Origin: Lumnitzera littorea
Taxonomy: Eukaryota; Streptophyta; Magnoliopsida; Myrtales; Combretaceae
Assembly: GCA_024138015.1 (NCBI GenBank)
Contig: JAMXBB010000011.1
Coordinates: 40,584,730-40,648,729 of the forward strand
Reading direction: 5' to 3'
DNA: 64,000 bases
Part shown: one piece after another, positions 48,095-59,645 of the stretch
Layout: each line of letters starts with the position of its first letter
Numbering within the stretch: the first letter of the stretch is position 1
Position numbers and translations under genes: made by a program
Notes under the pieces: model-generated
Told to the model about the DNA's origin: nothing
Database searches by the model: none
Seen by the model: only the letters and a program-made list of their open reading frames with translations

Positions 48095-48103
48095 GTAAAT
48101 TGG
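48095..48103. repeat. Right target duplication of the 200-bp MITE
   Basis: GTAAATTGG, identical to 47886-47894. Confidence 0.8.
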
Positions 48104-48243
48104 CCACTTTGAACTCAATTTCACTTTGTAGATCATACAAAATGTATTATTTTTCTTATACAGCTTGCTTAATTTAGTTTTAGGAATCTTAAAAAATATA
48201 AAAGAAAAACAACAATTTCCTAATGCCTAAATCCTTATTCATT

Positions 48244-48263
48244 GGGGGGGGGGGGGGGGGGGG
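48244..48263. repeat. Poly-G tract, 20 bases
   Basis: Twenty G in a row followed by AAAGGGGGTGGG. Second such tract in this window. Confidence 0.9.
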
Positions 48264-48887
48264 AAAGGGGGTGGGTTAATTACTATGAGATGAAATAAAA
48301 ACTTAAATAATAGAAAGCATGTAGTTATTTAGTATAGAGGAGACGAAATGTGAGAATTACATTAGTAGGTAGTTATAAATAATTTATTCAGTTGAATTTG
48401 AATAATGTATATTTAACATGAATAGTTTTCATAATTTTTTTTTTCTGCACACGCATTGTCAGTATGTCAACCACTATTATTCATTTTAAAACATTCCACC
48501 TACCCTAATTTCCTCCTCATTCTTACATTTAGTAAGGTTTTTGTTATGTTACAAGTATGAAAGAAATAGATAAAGAATGGAAAAGATATAGTTTAGAAAT
48601 AACTATTTTTACGAATATCTAGAAATCTTTCTTCAATATTTACTTTTATTCTACTTTTTTTTTATATAAATTTGTTCCTATTCGGTCATTTTGCAAAATA
48701 ACCAAAAGTTGTTGAATTATAGAGCCGATAAGCATATAATGGCTATACAATTTAAACCTTCTTTTTGCTCTGCATAATGAATAAAAAAATTCACATATTT
48801 TCTTCAATAACAATTGCTCCCAATGGAGTTGGAATAAAAAAGTTTCTGAGATCTAAAATTCTCTATTTATTTTTCAAGCAAACAAGA

Positions 48888-49960
48888 TGTAACGTCACAA
48901 ACTTAAAGCATCACAACCCGCCACGTGTCCCTAGTATTTACTGATACGTTAAGAGTAGACAATTTTCTAAAATCTCCAAAGTTCCTATAAAGTCTTTCAC
49001 AATATCATAATTGGTTCTCCAAATAAACTAGAATAACGCCTAAATAAAATAATTAATACTTTATCAACAATTAATAATTAAAAGACTAAAATTCTATCCA
49101 TTCAAACTCATATATAATCTTCAAGTAGTATACATAGTCATCGCTCTTACCTGCCCATTGGTAGTAATAAGGGTCTCCAAAAATCATGATAATATATTCA
49201 ACTATAGTTATTACACCAAAAAAAAAAGAAAAAAAAAAGAGTGAATTGGAGCTCAGCACTCAACACATAAGCACATGCACATAAATAGTCAATACAATTA
49301 CAAATGTGGGAAATGCAGTAAATAAATAAACAAACAACAAGTTGTTGTCTTCAATTTTAGTCCTTCAAGTAGCATACAAGCGTTCTTATGACTCCATCTA
49401 CACAATACTCCATCTACACAATAATAATAAATATACATAAATAATATACTCAACACAATACCCAAAAGCTACCACCTCCGACCCTAAGATTTCTAATCTA
49501 CTTGGATCATTTCATTGAGCAAGTCCACTCAGGACATCGTTACCCATTGATCATTGAGGCGCTCCTTATGGCTTTACCACCACCTATCCCTAAGCTAAGC
49601 CATGCATAAATGATATACCATAATTAAGAGTCCAATATCAATTAGTCCAATTTCAAATAACTATCCTAGCAATCACATCCAACAAACATGTGTCTCGTAT
49701 CTAAATCAGCAGTGATAAATTCTACAAATGGATATTTTTATATAGTGCTTACTAAATTTAAAGTAAAATAGTCTACTATCTTTAATGGAAATACCAAGAT
49801 TCCTCAAGACCCCTACTCTTCGTACTTCCATTCCCTTAATAACTTTGATGTCTAAATCATTTTTTATCATATCAATCTAAGTATTGGATATGTGTTTTAG
49901 CTTATGGTACTTTTTTAAGCCTAAATATCCCAAATGCATAATCTACTTGTTGAATTTATA
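48888..49960 (-). mobile_element. Probable Tekay-like chromovirus LTR, reverse orientation (far end not placed)
   Basis: Starts TGTAACGTCACAAAC on the + strand, which is the LTR 3' end read backwards. It shares a block with the reverse complement of the LTR end at 46030-46088. No gene is present. The far boundary near 49960 is a rough estimate. Confidence 0.45.
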
Positions 49961-50540
49961 TGTAGATACTATTCATTATTGAATTCTCCTAAGTTTGTCC
50001 ATTTAGCTTAGGCTTGGGCTTAAGCCTAGACAAAAAAAAAAAAAAAGGAAAGAAAGAAAAGGGGTGAGGTAAGAGAACGTTGGAGGAGGCTTCAACATGT
50101 GCACTCCAATGCTCAAGTTAGTAGGGATATCATGGAATTTATTAAGAACTTTTAATGTCAACACTCAAAAGAAAGTTTAGAGGTATCAAGAGCGCTCTAT
50201 GATTGATATGGGAATTTAATTCTTAAAGGTATGACCCCTATCCACAGAGTCATCTAAGTGGCTTTATAGGTTAGAGATGGCTCCTCTGATCTAGCCACAT
50301 GGATGATGATCTTCCCTAAACATTACTTAGTTCCTCAAGATGGAGACAAGCAGGTGATAGATCTCCTGTTATAGGTATGAATCCCCTAGGTTGTATAAGG
50401 ATCATCAAGATTGAGTAAAGAGGTAGGGAATCTTTGCTTTTACAATGGGTTTCTAAGCTTGTAAAACTACCAAAGTTAGTTAGATGTTGGTTTGCATTCC
50501 CCTAGGAGTTTCTTTCTTAGAGAGTAAGTTAGGCTACTGG
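49961..50540. other. Gene-free stretch, probable retrotransposon debris
   Basis: Contains GAGGAGGCTTCAACATGTGC and CCAATGCTCAAGTTAGTA, wording often seen in plant LTRs, but no partner copy in the window. No coding frame recognised. Confidence 0.35.
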
Positions 50541-51050
50541 TGTAGGAGCTAAGTTACCACTAGGTTTTACAGTAGCAATGAAATGGGTCCTTTGAATATT
50601 GAAGAAATGTTAGTGAAGAAGAGTAAACCAATAGTTATGTGAAACAACTCATCAGATATGACTCATTAGTGAGTTCAATGTGACTTAACTTTTAGTTGAT
50701 ATGACTCACAAGTCAAAGATTAAGGTTCACTTGCCACTAATAACTAGCTACTATCAGAATTAGATAAGAGTGTAGTGGAATAAACTTTGAGAGGTGATCT
50801 TAGAAGGAAGGAAATAGATTTAGATACTAAACATGTGATCATCTTGTAGTACATGAAGAGACTATTTATAACAAGTCCCTTAAAGCCTCATTGGATACAT
50901 GGAAATTACAAAGGGGTAAGTGACTTTTTTGTGATCCTATTATATACTCAAAGTGGTAAAAAAGACAAACATAACAAAAGAAATATAGTATATTGTCAGA
51001 AAAGGACATGTGCCATGTTGTTATTGGAGTCATACTTTAGTGAGAAATAA
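50541..51050 (-). mobile_element. LTR fragment related to the chromovirus at 57.9-62.9 kb
   Basis: Collinear with 57879-58375. Both start TGTA...GAGCTAAGTT and share GATATGACTCA(C/T)AAG, CTTGCCACTAAT or CTCGCCACTAAT, AGATAAGAGTGTAG, AGACTATTTATA and AAAGAAATATAGTA in order. No internal retrotransposon sequence adjoins it, so it is a solo or broken LTR. The 65-codon frame at 50853-51050 lies inside it and is not a gene. Confidence 0.65.
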
Positions 51051-51129
51051 TCATAGGACTAAGCTATCCTATTAGACATTTGGTTGTAATAAGTCAACTA
51101 TCAAGAGGTTGACTTAGGGGCTCAGTCCT

Positions 51130-52462
51130 TGATGAGAGGCAAATGCACTTATTAGTTTTATAATATAGTAGATGTGAATCCAAATGTCAATCCCTCAAGG
51201 ACTAATTATGAATTACTAGTACTTCCTCTTATTTTTCTATTATTTAACCTAACAATTAAGTATAGATTATTAAGCAACTAAATCTAATTGAACTAGACTA
51301 CAAAATAAAAGAATGAACAAAATAGGAAAATTAGAGAAACAATAAAGATTATAAAGCGAACATGAACTTTAGTATTTAAATATTGAACTTCCCCCCCTAA
51401 AATCCATGCCATATTCAATCTCATCTTTGCTATTAGACCATAGGAATTTCTAAAGTAAGTTAACCAGAATCACTTTTCAAATTAACTCATAGCCTCAATT
51501 ATACTCTACTAAAACCGCTTCTACAATGTAATATATTAAGATTGCATTAAACTTTTGAACTCTACTATTGAGCTATCTTAATCTAGAGAAAACAAATAAC
51601 TAATCACTTAATAGTCAAGAATTTATGATGGTATCCAACTAAAATAACTTGTTCTTCTTAAATACCCAAATTTAGCTATTTTTTTTTTCTATTATGGAAA
51701 TAAAATATTGGATATCCTATATCCCAATCATTCATAATATATAATAAGACATCTAAGGTGAACTCTAACATTATATTAACAATCTAGACTTATTAATTCA
51801 ATACATGAAAACACAATGTAATAAGACCTCAATAACAAGAAATCATAGATTAAAATAAAACAAAAGAAATAATTGTATAAAGACTCAAGGATTCAATATT
51901 AAAATACTAAAAAAAAAAAAATTAACACATTAAAAAGAGACCAAAAGAAAAGATGAAAATACCCATGGAAGAAGGTTAAGAGATAACCCTCTTAAGGACT
52001 TAGAACCCTAACCTAACTAAGAATTATCTAAATCACAAGGCTTATATGTTATTTATAATATAAAGGAATGTTGAAAATATATCTCCAATATATTGATATA
52101 TTTTCAACATATCTTGAAATATCTCCCTACATAACTTTTCATTTCCACTTTCCAAAATTGGCTCATAAAAGATATATGGAAGTATGACATAGCATTAATA
52201 TTGCAAGATCAACAAGTAAGGTTTGTTGTTGATGAATCCTGGATATGAACCTCTCGTTAGCTAATTTCTTTTTATTTCAGATGAGATCTCAATACATAAC
52301 CTTTACTCTTGGGTCTAATCCTCTTCTAGGCTTCAAAACTTGTGAACATAATCTTCAAATCATCCAAAATTTGATCAAATCCATCAAATAAAGCTTAAAA
52401 TAAAAATATGAACCGATTAACTATCAACATCACTAAAAAATGCCCACAAAACACATAGAAGA
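51130..52462 (-). mobile_element. Athila/Tat-type LTR, main part, split by a nested element
   Basis: Read on the - strand it ends AAGTGCATTTGCC...CATCA, like the end of the Athila LTR at about 1100-1138. A (C/A)TCAAGGGATTGACATT block corresponds to the usual GATC-rich end region. Its first 49 bases lie beyond a nested element at 57050-57098. It contains a 16-bp inverted repeat (52068-52110). No gene. Confidence 0.5.
52068..52110. repeat. Perfect inverted repeat, 16-bp arms
   Basis: ATGTTGAAAATATATC (52068-52083) and its exact reverse complement (52095-52110) around 11 bases. An RNA or single DNA strand could fold here. It lies within an old LTR. Confidence 0.85.
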
Positions 52463-52977
52463 TGTTGTAAACCGAGCTAAGAACAGACAAGGCTGGTTGT
52501 CGACGTGGGTTCGGTCCTACCGAAGGAACGAAAATGGAATAGGTTGGTGAGGGTTTTAGTGAATTTGTGAGCCACCTAATCAGATATAATGCACTAGCTA
52601 GATTCTATATGACCTAAGACTCGCCGGATGTGACGCACTAATCTAAATGATAGGGTTGCTCACCACAATCTTTGCTAAAGAGATTGATAAGAGCTAATAA
52701 GAAAGTCTTTCTAAGAAAATACTTAAAGGGTTTTTCATTAATGTTTAAAATTTACCTAAAACCCTATACATGCATCCTATTTATACATAATGGTAAACTT
52801 GTAAATAAAAGGACTAAAAAAAATGCCCTAATGGAATTCCTGTAAATACAAAATAAATATAAGGTAGTTTAGGAAAAACACAAATAAAAAAATAAGTAGT
52901 CAAATAAAATGTCCGGATAAGGAGTAAATGAGCTCAGCTTTGGCAGTCGAGTTGAGTCGGTACCCTGAATCCTATCA
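52463..52977 (-). repeat. 3' LTR of the LARD-like element
   Basis: 515 bp. On the - strand starts TGATAGGATTCAGGG and ends TTTACAACA. The polypurine tract lies just outside at 52978-52995. Confidence 0.82.
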
Positions 52978-53279
52978 TTCCCTCTCCCCTGAAGAAGCTT
53001 TGGCTTGAAACTTGGTAATTGGCGACTCCAAGTCCTTCTAGGATCAAATACCAACTTGTAAAAACCAAAGAGAGTAATATAGAGATAGTTCAGGTCTATG
53101 AGCAATGCTGGCATCATCCTCGGCTCTTTTCACTCGTCATGAGCTTGATCAACTAAGCTCCTCTTTAAGGATCCTTCCTTCCATTCATCATATATCCGAT
53201 CAACTTTATCCAAGTAGCTCCATTAACTATCAATCAAGGAGAATAATACAATTTTTGGCTCAAACATCATGTGATGAGC

Positions 53280-54041
53280 CTAGGGAATTTGAACATGTAA
53301 GATCTCAAACTTCTCTTCTAACTTAAGAATCTTTGAAGCTTTATGCACTCTCAATGTCAACCTCACAACATCGTGCTTGGCAGCCTTCTCCTCTTCTACT
53401 TCCTCACAACTCAATGTTTTCTTCTCCCATCTATATACTTCAAATTTTTCCAATGTGAGAGTATTAAGGATAAGAACAGCACAACCCATATAAGAATATC
53501 CATTACCATGACCTTGGAATACACTAATATACAATCTATAGTATCTCACAACTACAATACTACTACAAAACATTTCACTTCCAAACAACCTCAGTAATAG
53601 ATCAAAATAGAAGAGTCTCACATGTGAAAGGCTAATACAGTAGTACCTGGGATCGTTAGTAGTGCCAAATATTATAGGCAATGGGATCATGTCAAGGGTA
53701 GGGGTGTTGAGTGGCAACTCTTCTTGTCCTTTCTTTTTCTCCTCTTCATTATTCTTTAGTTGAGTAATCCTTTCTTACCTTTTTTCTTCCTTAATCTCTT
53801 CAACCTTAGCTAGTATGACCTTTAATTGTTCCAACACATAGGGGAAAACATGATTTGGGGCTTGGTAATAAGATCTTGCCCTCAAGTCTCGTATACTTCG
53901 GTTTCCATGTTGAGGTCTAGATGCCATATCAATAAATTCCGTTTCAACAGCATCAAAATAAAATAAAGTGTTTAATACCCTTTCGACAAATTTCGGCCTT
54001 AGAGTTATCAATTCTTGCAAGTTCGGTAAAACTTGGAACAC
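53280..54041 (-). pseudogene. Unrecognised ORF relic of the LARD-like element
   Basis: Two - strand frames, 54041-53775 and 53717-53280, follow each other. The first has MASRPQHGNRSIRDLRARSY and ends with a charged EEIKEEKR helix. The second holds LRVHKASKILKLEEKFEI and acidic clusters. A gag origin is likely from the position after leader sequence, but no gag motif can be named. The gap between them contains a stop or frame change. Confidence 0.45.
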
Positions 54042-54059
54042 AGTTCGACAATTTCAAAT

Positions 54060-55900
54060 ATGGTATCTAAAGCAACTTGGTTTCTCCTTCTTTCTATGCT
54101 GATCTAGGACAGCTCAATACCAATCTTAATTTCCACAAGCAGTTCAGCAGCTCGGACACAAGCGCACATAAATATGGGTCACGCGTGCACAAAGGAGGCT
54201 TGGACTTAAACTAGTTTGGCTGTGCAACAAATTTTAGCTCGGCACTACAGCTGGCGCTTCAAGTTGTACAAAACGTCACCCCAACAAAAGTCGACACCAA
54301 TCTCGACAAAGAAGCTCGGCAGCTTATACTCCTTGCACGTGTTTCCCCAAATAGAGCAGCACACCAGTACACTCACTTTGCTTCTCGCAAGCTCGGTTCA
54401 ATAACAACTTCGGCTTGGCACCCCCATACAACAGCTTGACACTTACAGCAGCACTTCACTTGGTCAGCTCAATGTTGGATTGAACTTGCAGTGGCTCGGC
54501 AATTTATAGTTCGGCGCACAACAGCACGGGCGACGATTAAATAGAGTAGTATGTTTCAACAGCTCAGACAATTTAATCAGTTCGGACAATAAGTACAGTT
54601 GTGAGGTCAGCTCGGCACATATGCAAACAGCTCAGATACAAAGTATAAACTTACAACTAGCAAAGTAAACAACAGCTCGGCAACAGCTACTCCTCGGTAC
54701 AGCAGCACGACGACTCTCCTCGACAATACAGTTCAGCTCGGTAGAATTTTAAACAGGGCAGCAAGGACTTCCTCTCTATGTATCAATAACAGCTCATTTC
54801 ACATACGATTCAACAGCTCAACAAGCTGCTCAATAGCAGCTCCTCCAACTAATCTAGCTTGGCAAGACAAAACAATTCGGCATCGACTCACTCCAGATGG
54901 ATGCAAAACAGCTTGATATCGGATCTTCAATCCGACAGCAGCTAGGACAAATAGAAATTTAGTAGCACAGATCTCAACGGTTCGATATTTTAGCTTGGAT
55001 GGTAATCAGTTCGACAATTCAAATCCACAATTTCAGCTCAAAAGCTCAGCAAATCATCTAGTGCAACAGCTAGGATCATAATCGACAATGAGCTCGGAAC
55101 TTCCATAAGCAGCTTGGATGTCAACTCACAGCCAATAGTGAGCTCGGCTGCTATTAAACAGAGCAGTACAACAGCAATAAGCTCGGCCTCAGCACTTCGG
55201 ATCACAATAGTACGGTACTTCAATTTGTGACAGCAGTTCGGTCTGCAACTTGTAGTTTAGATAACGAAGCAGTTCGGATAGCCTTGCTTCATATCAGTTC
55301 GGCTTCGCGCAAACATCGATTTGGAACCCAACAATTGCGTAGTCAAGTACTTAGAATACAGCAGCTTCGGACTTCAAGTAAACAGTTCGACTCTGAACAT
55401 GAGGTAGCTCGGCACAAGTTCACATCAGCTCGGACTGGCACCGCAACATATACGTGTCGGCACGGTACCCTTCACTTCTGGTCAGTGATAGTTCGGTGGA
55501 CCTTGTTTGCTCGGTTCGGACACTATAGTAATCTAGCTCGACAATTTGTGAAATACGTCAGCTCGGACTTCAACTCCTGCTCGGTACAGCACTTCGCAAC
55601 AATAGTGTGGACTGCACTTCTTTGCAGTTCCAAATAGACACACAATTTTTCACAACTTGGAACTTGGTTTCCTAGCTCGACAAATGAAGGTTGAGCCAAG
55701 AATAACTCGGATCACTACTGACAGTTCGTTAGTGGTTTACAGGAACTCGACACCTTAACTTCAGCTCGGCGATTGTGAAAAGGAACACAACACTGAGACT
55801 ATGAGCACAACTACAGATTCACGCTCAACACCAACAATTCTTTACATTGCTTCGGCTACTTCACTTTATCAACTACAGCTGCGAACTTCAAGAGTTTTCA
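54060..55900. repeat. Leader region full of short CTCGG/TTCGG words
   Basis: About 1.8 kb with words such as AGCTCGGCA, CAGCTCGG and AGTTCGG scattered more than twenty times at irregular spacing, and less AT-rich than the rest of the window. The repeated word often starts CAG. It lies between the primer site and the ORF relic, so it is the transcribed leader of the element. A frame of 136 codons on the + strand (55227-55637) is antisense to it and has no known domain. Confidence 0.65.
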
Positions 55901-56491
55901 AAGAACAACAAAACAACACTGCTGCGACACCATTGTCGTAAGTTTAATTCATCCACGTACATGCACTGCACGAAGTTGCAGCTCTAAACCAACTCACCGC
56001 CACAACTACACATTACTAGCGAACCCACTTAACTCTGGCGACCACCACTAGCAAACCCACGACCCAACTTACTGTTAAATCGAAAACTTAGCTACCAAAT
56101 CCTTTAACTTCTCATGGGTCTAAGTTAAACCTCAATATAATCCCCGATTGCTTCCTATTCTCAAATCTTGATTCCCTTTTCTTATTTATAGAAGAACCCT
56201 AAGACCTAAATTCGTTCTCGCCATTTTCCCTTGAACAAGATATTGGAAGTAAGCCCATTTTGTCCAATGCGATCCTGGTGAATGTCGTCATCCAATATTC
56301 AATGGCACGAATCCAAAAACTCTTCTTTTGGGTTCCTCGGATTACGAAAGAAATATAAGGACATTGCAGTTTAAGAAACTTGAAATTATCAAATGTGAAC
56401 AATTTCGGTTATCAAATAGCAAAATACGGAGAAATCAATCCCTTAACTACGCGTAACAATAATCTAAGAAACTAAATCTTTCGAAGTCATG

Positions 56492-56508
56492 CCTCTACTT
56501 TGATATCA
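56492..56508 (-). other. Primer-binding site of the LARD-like element, tRNA-iMet type
   Basis: On the - strand TGATATCAAAGTAGAGG, close to the usual TGGTATCAGAGCAGAGG, beginning three bases after the end of the 5' LTR. Confidence 0.75.
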
Positions 56509-56511
56509 AAA

Positions 56512-57049
56512 TGTTGCAAACTAAGCTAAAAACAAATAAGATTGGTTATCAGATGAGTCCAATCTTATCAAAGGAATGAAAAATAGAATGGATTAATGAG
56601 GGTTTTAGCGAATTTGTGAACTACCTAATTAGATATGACGCACCAATTAGATTCCACACGATATAAAACTCGTAGAATATGACGTACCAGTCTGAGTGAT
56701 AGAATATCCGCTACAATCCTTGCTAAATAAATTAATAAGAGCTAATGAGAGAGTCTTTCTAAGAAAACATGCAAATTGTTTTTTATTAATGTTCAAAATC
56801 TACCTAAAACCCTACACATGCATTCTATTTATACATAATGACAAACTTATAAATCAAAGGATTAAAAAAAATGCCCTAGCATTTCGATAAATACAAAATA
56901 AACATAAGGGAAGTTTAGAAAAAATACAAGAAATAGGAAATCTAAATAACACGAATAAAAAAAATAAGTAGTCAAATAAAATGTTCGGATGAAGAGTAAA
57001 TGAGTTCAGCCTTGATGATTGGGTTAGGTCGATATCCCAAATCTTACCA
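56512..57049 (-). repeat. 5' LTR of the LARD-like element
   Basis: 538 bp. On the - strand starts TGGTAAGATTTGGG and ends TTTGCAACA. Direct-repeat partner of 52463-52977. Confidence 0.82.
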
Positions 57050-57098
57050 AAAACATTATTAAAATAACTCATAAAAATATTTATAATTTACACTTATC
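57050..57098 (-). mobile_element. Short outer part of the split Athila/Tat-type LTR
   Basis: On the - strand it starts TGATAAGTGTAAATTATAA directly after a purine-rich stretch (CTTGAATGCGAGGGAATA), as an LTR after its polypurine tract. The rest of the LTR resumes at 52462 across the nested element. Confidence 0.5.
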
Positions 57099-57878
57099 AT
57101 ATTCCCTCGCATTCAAGTTTTTACCTATTCTCAAGCAAAATAATTAAAAACCATATAAAATTCTTAACAACCAATATCATTGAACACTCTAAATTATAGA
57201 ATTAATAGCAATATTGCACACAATCTATTCTAAAACAAGAATACATACTCTTTCATTAAAATTCATCTCTTCATCATAAAATTAAGAACTCCAACAACTT
57301 TTATTCTATAAAATTCCACTTACTCATATTTACATGCCCTTAAAATATTAAAGTACAAAATAAGATATCATGTAATAAAACCACACCAAACCTTAACAAT
57401 TAATTGATGTAAATCAAAGTTAGTCACATTATTTAGACAAAGACTAAACTTAAAATTAGAGTGAGTATTAATAGACAAAGAGAGAGTTATAAACATTTTA
57501 ACCACTATAGTTAAAGGGTACACATCCCTCTCGTTCAATCTCATTAAGCATAAAAAACTTAGCACAAATGCATGTTACATCAACTCATTTTTTTATCATC
57601 TACTTTGTTTTTATTTTCATTGGAGGATTTCTTTTTTCTTTTTTCTTCAACTTTTGTTAAAGAAGTTTTGTCAATTAGTAAGTCCTATGTCACATGATCT
57701 TACGTTACTAGGCATCAAGATTCCCATTCAAACCATTTACTACTCCTTTCGATTTAATTAATTACGATTTTTTTTTATTTCAATCCAATCTTCATGTGGA
57801 CTTTTCTCTTAACCCATGTAACGAGCTTTTAGCAGTTAATCCCTAGCTCGTCACCTAAGTTGATAGGTGTTATTCTGA
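57099..57878. other. Internal 3' debris of the Athila/Tat-type element
   Basis: Begins with the polypurine-like tract (57099-57115) and TTCTCAAGCAAAA (57131-57143), wording common next to the 3' LTR in these elements. No coding frame recognised. Confidence 0.4.
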
Positions 57879-58660
57879 TGTATCTAAGAGCTAAGTTGAT
57901 TGCTAGGGTTTACCATAGGAAGTAGTAACAACGAGTCCTTCAAAGTATCGAAGAATGATGGAATGGAAAAGGTCGAAAAACACAGTAGCTTACGTAAAGT
58001 TGCTCGAAAGATATGACACACCAATGAACACAACATGACTTAGTACTTTACTTGATATGACTCATAAGCTAATACTAAGGTCTACTCGCCACTAATCTTG
58101 AATTAATTAACAAGACTAGATAAGAGTGTAGGGAAAGTGTTACTCGGAGGAGGGTATCTCGCAATAAAAGGAATATTCAATATCTGTAAAGGTGTAAGAT
58201 GATTTTAGCTACAAAAGACAAAAGACTATTTATAGTAAATCCTTAGGGTAATAAGGAAATACTTGTAATTACAATAATACTAGCTTAGTATATTGCTAAA
58301 AGGGTAAAACAGGACAAATAGTATAAAGAAATATAGTACAATGTCAGAAAAAGAAAAGACAAGTAGCATGTCGTGATTAGGTCTACATTCTGGGATCTTA
58401 AGGCAATGTAGCTGGGTGGAGTTGATGTTGGGGCTGTTGTTGATGAGTTGTGCTGAGAGCTTCCAAGGTGATTGAATGACATCGTAGTTTAGTAGGTTGG
58501 AAGAGATGAGATTGGAGTATAGCATCCTCAAACTTGGCACTCAACAAATCAACTATGGTACACAGTAAGTCAGCCTTGGCACTCAGTGGGTTGGCAAATG
58601 GGCAAGAGTCCGAATGGAGCGGGGTATGTTTGAGCTGAGCTCTTAAGGAGTTCATCTACA
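57879..58660 (-). mobile_element. 3' LTR of the chromovirus relic
   Basis: Starts TGTATCTAAGAGCTAAG and is collinear with the LTR fragment at 50541-51050. It is directly adjacent to the end of the integrase relic, as expected for a - strand element. The inner boundary (about 58660) is uncertain because no clear polypurine tract stands out; a GTTGGGGATGAG word at about 58680-58691 is the best candidate. The three overlapping frames in 58280-58655 are not genes. Confidence 0.6.
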
Positions 58661-59351
58661 GCTCTTCTATGTACTAAAACTCATCCCCAACAGGTTGACA
58701 AGAGAGAATCCTCTTGGTAAGAGATTGGAGGCCTTAGAAGAAGGCATAAGTGATGGGTCTAGAGGTCAGCAATCTATCAGTTCCTCGGGGTTGTTGAAGA
58801 TTTGCCTTTAAATCTTAGTCTCTTCTTCTTCCAACATATAAGGCATCAAGTCAGTAACATTGAAAGTAAGAGACACTTCATAATCATTTGGTAGTTTTAA
58901 CTCATAGGCATTGTCATTGATGTGGTGAAGGATCTTAAAGGGGCCATCTAACTTGGGAGACATCTTGTTTATCCTCTTCCCTAGGAATCGCTCCTTGCTG
59001 AGGTAGATTCAGACAAGGTCTCCTAGGCTATAAATGACTCACCTCCTTCCTTAGCTTCCTTGTTCTCTCTATCGGGCCATAATCTTGGCTAATTACTCAA
59101 CAACCTTTTGATGTAGTTTTTGAAATTCCTTGGTGCACTACAAGTCTAATGGACTTTCTCCTTAAGAGGTCAAGTTGATAATCATGTCTAAGGGTAAGTT
59201 CGAGTTTAGTCCATAAGTAATCTCGAAAGGTAACCTTCCTGTCAAGCTATGAATGAAGCGATTGTAAGAAATTCAATGATGAGTAGGCATAGATCCCAAT
59301 CTTGTAGATGCATTCCAATAGTAACTCGAAGGAGGTTGCCTATCGTTCTAT

Positions 59352-59645
59352 TTATAACTTCTGTCTAGTCGTCTGTCTATAGAAGACAAAAAGTACTAAA
59401 CATGAGCTTAGAACCGAACTTCTTCCGCAGTGTTCACCAAAAGAAGTTATGAACTTCGAATCATGATTAGATACAATACTCCTTGGAATTCCGTGTAGAT
59501 GCATGATTTCCTGTAAAAAGAGATTGACAACAAATAAAGCATCATTAGTTTTGTAACAAGGATTGAAATGGCTCATTTTGCCGAACCGATTGACCATTAC
59601 CATAATAGAATCATGTTTTTGTGGTGTTCTAGGCAAGCTGAGCAT
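59352..59645 (-). pseudogene. Integrase core piece of the chromovirus relic
   Basis: Contains VNRFGKMSHFNPC, then SIVSNHDSKFITSF, which align with the D-D part of the integrase DDE core (usually VDRFSKM and SDRDxKF). Both expected aspartates of the VDRF and SDRD words are Asn here, so the core is inactive. Confidence 0.8.

Larger units (their letters stand above)
52463..57049 (-). mobile_element. Non-autonomous LTR retrotransposon (LARD-like)
   Basis: Two direct repeats, 52463-52977 and 56512-57049, share nearly their whole length. Both include TGTTG(T/C)AAAC at the start, AGTCTTTCTAAGAAAA, ATTTATACATAATG and AAATAAGTAGTCAAATAAAA. They start TG and end CA on either strand. Read on the - strand, the element has a TGATATCAAAGTAGAGG primer site after the 5' LTR and an AGGGGAGAGGGAA polypurine tract before the 3' LTR. 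About 3.5 kb of internal sequence has one gag-like ORF relic but no pol. The LTRs have diverged clearly, so the insertion is old. Target duplication is not recognisable (GAAGA against AAAAC). Confidence 0.82.

Noticed and set aside
55227..55637. 136-codon + strand frame in the LARD-like element
   Set aside because: It runs antisense to the element and the composition follows the CTCGG word repeats; no domain recognised.
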